24,128 nucleotides of DNA from the NCBI GenBank assembly GCA_014872655.1, contig WHHJ01000030.1, positions 1 to 24,128 of the forward strand, written 5' to 3'. Shown here piece after piece: positions 21,547 through 24,128 of the stretch. Position 1 is the stretch's first letter, and the number at the start of each line of letters is the position of its first letter. Origin of the DNA: Clostridia bacterium (GTDB lineage Bacteria; Bacillota; Clostridia; Oscillospirales; UBA644). The notes beneath the pieces are model-generated. The model worked only from the letters and a program-made list of their open reading frames with translations. It was not told the origin of the DNA and ran no database searches. A program made the position numbers and the translations under genes.

Positions 21547-22926
21547 CTATCCAATTCTTATATTTTCTTCAGGAAACTGTATCGATTTTGTTTTATCATT
21601 TTTAATACCAAAGATGATCGCCATCGTAATAGGTCCGATTCTTCCAAGATACATCGTCAGCGTAATCACAATCTTTCCAACTGTACTCAATAAAGGCGTG
21701 TAATCTCTACTGAGGCCAACGGTGCCAAGTGCGCTTGTCGTTTCATAAAAAACATCCAACAAATTTCCGCCGGAGAATGTTGCGACCAACAGTGTAGAAA
21801 TGAATAACATCGTTAAGCTAATCAGCGTTACCGTCAGTGCTTTTTGAATCGACTCAAAGGGGATTCTCCGATTAAAAGCGATGGTGTCTCTTCTTTTGTT
21901 GACAACAGCCAGTGCAGCAATAACAATGACTGCCGCAGTTGTTGTTTTTATTCCGCCCGCCGTACCTACCGGAGATCCACCGATAAACATCAGCAGAATA
22001 CTAATCAAACAACTGGAATCGGTTAATCCTGTTTGAGATATCGTCATAAACCCTGCCGTACGGGTTGTTACAGACTGAAACAGTGAGGCCAGAATCTTTC
22101 CGCCTATATTAAGATTTCCCATGGTTTTTGGGTTGTCGTGTTCAAACAGAAAAATCAATAATGCGCCGCCAAAAATAAGAACAAAGGTAGATATTAAGAC
22201 GATTTTAGAGTGTAGTGTCAATTTGCGAGCGGTTTGCCGAACTTTAATTTGTCCTTTCCGGACCATTTTAAACAGCCGGCCGATATCCCACCAGACAACA
22301 AAGCCAAGTCCGCCAAAGATGATCAGACCCATTGTGACTAGATTTACTAAGGGATTGTCTACATATGGCATTAGACTGCTTGGTCCGATAATGTCGATTC
22401 CTGCATTGCAGAAAGCAGAAACCGAATTAAAAACCGATATGCCAATGCCTTTGATAAGTCCGAATTCCGGAATAAAGACAATCATATATAAAAGTGCGCC
22501 AATAGCTTCAAATGTCATGGTTCCGACAAATACACGCTTAACAAACCGAACTTGACCGGATAATACATCTAAATTAAAGGCATCTTGTAATAGCATTCGA
22601 TCCTTGATCCCCAATTTTTTCCCGATAATAATCATTGCAAGAGATGTCAGCGTTACAATTCCAAGTCCACCGCACTGAATTAAGAGCAAAACAACAATTT
22701 TTCCGAATATGCTCCAGTGCTCAAAAGTCGGCACAACGACCAATCCTGTTACGCAAGTAGAACTGGTTGCAGTAAAAAGCGAATCGATAAAATTAGTCGG
22801 CTCTCCGGATGATGAACTGATTGGCAGAGAAAGCAGGCAGGCCCCAGCTAAAATGGCTGCCAGAAAACTAAATGCAATGATCTCTGTGGTCGAAAACCGG
22901 ATCCCATGTTTTTTTACTCCAAACAT
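21547..22926 (-). CDS. ktrB: TrkH/KtrB-family potassium uptake membrane subunit
   Basis: A 459-residue integral membrane K+ (or Na+-coupled K+) transporter. It is built of four M1-P-M2 repeats, with the four selectivity-filter loops visible as TSSTCVTGL near 52-60, SAFCNAGID near 190-198, TTRTAGFMT near 291-299 and TSALGTVGLS near 400-409. The length and absence of extra N-terminal helices favour KtrB over TrkH. GAGG lies 11 nt before the ATG. Its partner ktrA is directly downstream. The leader is only about 45 nt, too short for a c-di-AMP riboswitch. Confidence 0.94.
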   Translation of the reverse strand: MFGVKKHGIRFSTTEIIAFSFLAAILAGACLLSLPISSSSGEPTNFIDSLFTATSSTCVTGLVVVPTFEHWSIFGKIVVLLLIQCGGLGIVTLTSLAMIIIGKKLGIKDRMLLQDAFNLDVLSGQVRFVKRVFVGTMTFEAIGALLYMIVFIPEFGLIKGIGISVFNSVSAFCNAGIDIIGPSSLMPYVDNPLVNLVTMGLIIFGGLGFVVWWDIGRLFKMVRKGQIKVRQTARKLTLHSKIVLISTFVLIFGGALLIFLFEHDNPKTMGNLNIGGKILASLFQSVTTRTAGFMTISQTGLTDSSCLISILLMFIGGSPVGTAGGIKTTTAAVIVIAALAVVNKRRDTIAFNRRIPFESIQKALTVTLISLTMLFISTLLVATFSGGNLLDVFYETTSALGTVGLSRDYTPLLSTVGKIVITLTMYLGRIGPITMAIIFGIKNDKTKSIQFPEENIRIG

Positions 22927-22976
22927 CTTTTCATACGCCTCAAAAATTATAATATAAACTTAAATAATCCTACGCC

Positions 22977-23005
22977 ATTATACTATAAAAAAAACAATAA
23001 TGCAA
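22977..23005 (-). promoter_or_regulatory. sigma-A promoter of ktrB-ktrA
   Basis: On the minus strand, TTGCAT (23005-23000), 17 nt and TATAAT (22982-22977) lie about 45 nt upstream of the ktrB start. Confidence 0.65.
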
Positions 23006-23024
23006 TAGTAAAATCAATAAAGTA

Positions 23025-23053
23025 TTTACAAATTTTATAATTTATGATAATAT
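23025..23053 (+). promoter_or_regulatory. candidate sigma-A promoter of the DUF2461 gene
   Basis: TTTACA (23025-23030) and, 17 nt later, TAATAT (23048-23053) lie in an AT-rich region. Overlapping alternatives such as GATAAT or TATGAT have less ideal spacing. Confidence 0.4.
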
Positions 23054-23087
23054 GATACTATTCAAATTCTACAATGGGGTGTATCGT

Positions 23088-23819
23088 ATGGCTTTTGAGG
23101 GGTTTTCAGCTCAGACTGTTTCCTTTTTAAAAGAGAATAAGCGGCAAAATAGCCGGGATTGGTATAATTCTCACAAGGATATTTTTCGGCAGTATGTTCA
23201 GCAGCCGTTTTATGATTTGGTAGAGGCACTTGCTCCTTGTTTGACAGAGATTGACTCTAAAATTGTAACCGTTCCGAGATACTGTCTTTGCCATGTTTAT
23301 CGCGATACACGATTTTCGAAAGATAAAAGTACTTTATACCGGGATAATATGTGGCTAACTTTTAAGCGTCCATCTCGAGAGTGGATACAGGCTCCTTGCT
23401 TTTATTTTGAATTACTTCCAGACTCCTTCCGATATGGGATGGGATACTATTCGGCCACACCGCATACTATGATGTTATATCGCCGCTATATTGAGTGGTA
23501 TCCAGATTCTTTTCGAGAAAAAATAAAGCCGCTGCGGTCTTTGGCTTTAGATACCGAGTTTTATAAACGGAAATTTTCAGAGTCTTATCCGGAAGATCTA
23601 AAAGAATGGTATATATCAAAAAATGTACATGTGTCAGGGGGGCAGATGGGGACGGAGGGAGCTTATACAAAAGATCTGGTTCAAATTATTATACAGGCTT
23701 TTTCAGAAGCGGCCCCACTGTATCATTTGATGTTGCAGCTGCCTGACATGCCGGAATTGACTCAAGAAGAAACGGAATCCCCATTGGTCCCTAAGAACCG
23801 GGTAGAGTTTGAATGGTGA
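23088..23819 (+). CDS. DUF2461 / TIGR02453-family protein
   Basis: A 243-residue protein of unknown function. Family marks are the N-terminal FSAQTVSFLKENKRQNSRDWYNSHKD region (residues 5-31), VYRDTRFSKDKSTLYRDNMW near 77-96, and a central aromatic segment FYFELLPDSFRYGMGYY. The conserved charged and aromatic residues suggest an enzyme or binding protein, but none has been characterised. There is no signal peptide or membrane segment. ATG at 23088 follows GGGGTG; an earlier in-frame ATG at 23052 lies in the promoter. It is probably a single-gene transcript, and no terminator is obvious after it. Confidence 0.88.
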   Translation: MAFEGFSAQTVSFLKENKRQNSRDWYNSHKDIFRQYVQQPFYDLVEALAPCLTEIDSKIVTVPRYCLCHVYRDTRFSKDKSTLYRDNMWLTFKRPSREWIQAPCFYFELLPDSFRYGMGYYSATPHTMMLYRRYIEWYPDSFREKIKPLRSLALDTEFYKRKFSESYPEDLKEWYISKNVHVSGGQMGTEGAYTKDLVQIIIQAFSEAAPLYHLMLQLPDMPELTQEETESPLVPKNRVEFEW

Positions 23820-23923
23820 TTTTTTGACAGAAGGAGATTCGAATAATTTAAAATTGTCTGGTTACATTATATATATTATGGAAAGCATGATAACTCTTGT
23901 GTTAAATCTGTTTTTATGAGGGT

Positions 23924-24047
23924 TTGGAACAGGTGTTGGCAAACTGTATAAAATTCTTGCTGAAAAATGTCGTTGGTTGTATAAAAATGTAAAAACAGAT
24001 ATTTTTTCAAAAAAACAGTTGACAAGGCTTAAGAGATGTGGTATAAT
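23924..24047 (+). promoter_or_regulatory. three tandem sigma-A promoters of a probable rRNA operon
   Basis: TTGGAA (23924-23929)/TATAAA (23947-23952), TTGCTG (23957-23962)/TATAAA (23980-23985) and TTGACA (24019-24024)/TATAAT (24042-24047) each have exactly 17-nt spacers. The last is perfect. A weaker TTGACA (23824-23829)/TTTAAA (23847-23852) pair lies upstream. Stacked strong promoters are typical of Firmicute rrn operons. Confidence 0.7.
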
Positions 24048-24128
24048 AATCAAGCCGCGAAAGAAAGGGGGCTGCGAGGCAGACCTGAGGAGCGGCGATG
24101 GACCTTGAAAATTAAACAATGATAAAAC
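24048..24128 (+). other. probable rRNA operon leader (boxA-like), 16S gene beyond the edge
   Basis: The stretch 23820-24128 has no credible gene. After the promoters a GC-rich hairpin-forming stretch is followed by GGACCTTGAAAATTAAACAA (24101-24120). This is very like the boxA-containing leader (TTTGAAAACTAAACAA) found just before 16S rRNA in Firmicutes. The window ends before mature 16S sequence begins. Confidence 0.65.

Noticed and set aside
22927..23087. c-di-AMP (ydaO) riboswitch before ktrB
   Set aside because: The predicted leader is about 45 nt and AT-rich; the conserved ydaO pairing elements are absent.
23862..24119. 85-codon open frame on the minus strand
   Set aside because: It runs antisense through the tandem promoters and boxA-like leader, has no RBS and encodes low-complexity sequence.
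1..24128. CRISPR arrays, insertion sequences, prophage or integration sites
   Set aside because: No regularly spaced repeats, transposase, integrase or phage genes and no tRNA-associated repeats were seen.

Overview
The window looks like chromosomal DNA of an endospore-forming Clostridia bacterium (Firmicutes), probably of the Ruminococcaceae/Oscillospiraceae type. The evidence is spoVAC-spoVAD-spoVAE, a SpoIIM-like protein and a complete SCIFF ranthipeptide cassette, which is a Clostridia hallmark. Promoters match sigma-A consensus well, ribosome binding sites are purine-rich, and base composition is moderately AT-rich. I see no phage, transposon, CRISPR array or other obvious mobile DNA, and most genes are conserved core genes.

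Layout. At 1-2443 (+) there is a terminator, a candidate sigma-G promoter, spoVAC-AD-AE (dipicolinic acid uptake during sporulation) and an unrecognised cysteine-rich protein as the last gene. At 2421-4630 (-) lies a two-gene putative DNA-repair module: a radical SAM protein with a helix-hairpin-helix and a DUF4130-type protein. A perfect sigma-A promoter carrying two matching dyads drives it. At 4664-8027 (-) is an operon of D-Ala-D-Ala carboxypeptidase, 23S/16S pseudouridine synthase, a PRTase and a LUD-domain protein. It runs divergently from an aldo/keto reductase and an acetyltransferase (+, 8051-9442). At 9511-11950 (-) is the aspartate-family/lysine operon asd-dapA plus a stand-alone ACT-domain protein.

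At 12160-17145 (+) are queA and tgt (queuosine), yajC (Sec accessory), a TIGR04086 membrane protein, the SCIFF peptide (scfA, 49 codons) and its radical SAM maturase (scfB). At 17251-18596 (+) are a SpoIIM-like membrane protein, preceded by a candidate sigma-E promoter, and a DUF624 (YesL-like) membrane protein. At 18745-22926 (-) are an SGNH hydrolase, a beta-lactamase-fold serine hydrolase and the K+ uptake pair ktrA/ktrB. At 23088-23819 (+) is a DUF2461 protein. The last 300 bases have no gene but hold tandem sigma-A promoters and a boxA-like leader, so an rRNA operon probably begins just past the window.

The most noteworthy points are: the apparently tightly controlled radical SAM/DUF4130 module; a SCIFF precursor with a seventh cysteine; a free-standing ACT regulatory protein in the lysine operon; the cysteine-rich protein at the end of the spoVA operon, whose 3' end overlaps its convergent neighbour; and two intergenic regions where strong promoters for divergent genes face each other, so that their 5' leaders or promoters overlap. 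No wholly new system is demonstrated. The operator-controlled repair pair and the spoVA-linked unknown are the best candidates.
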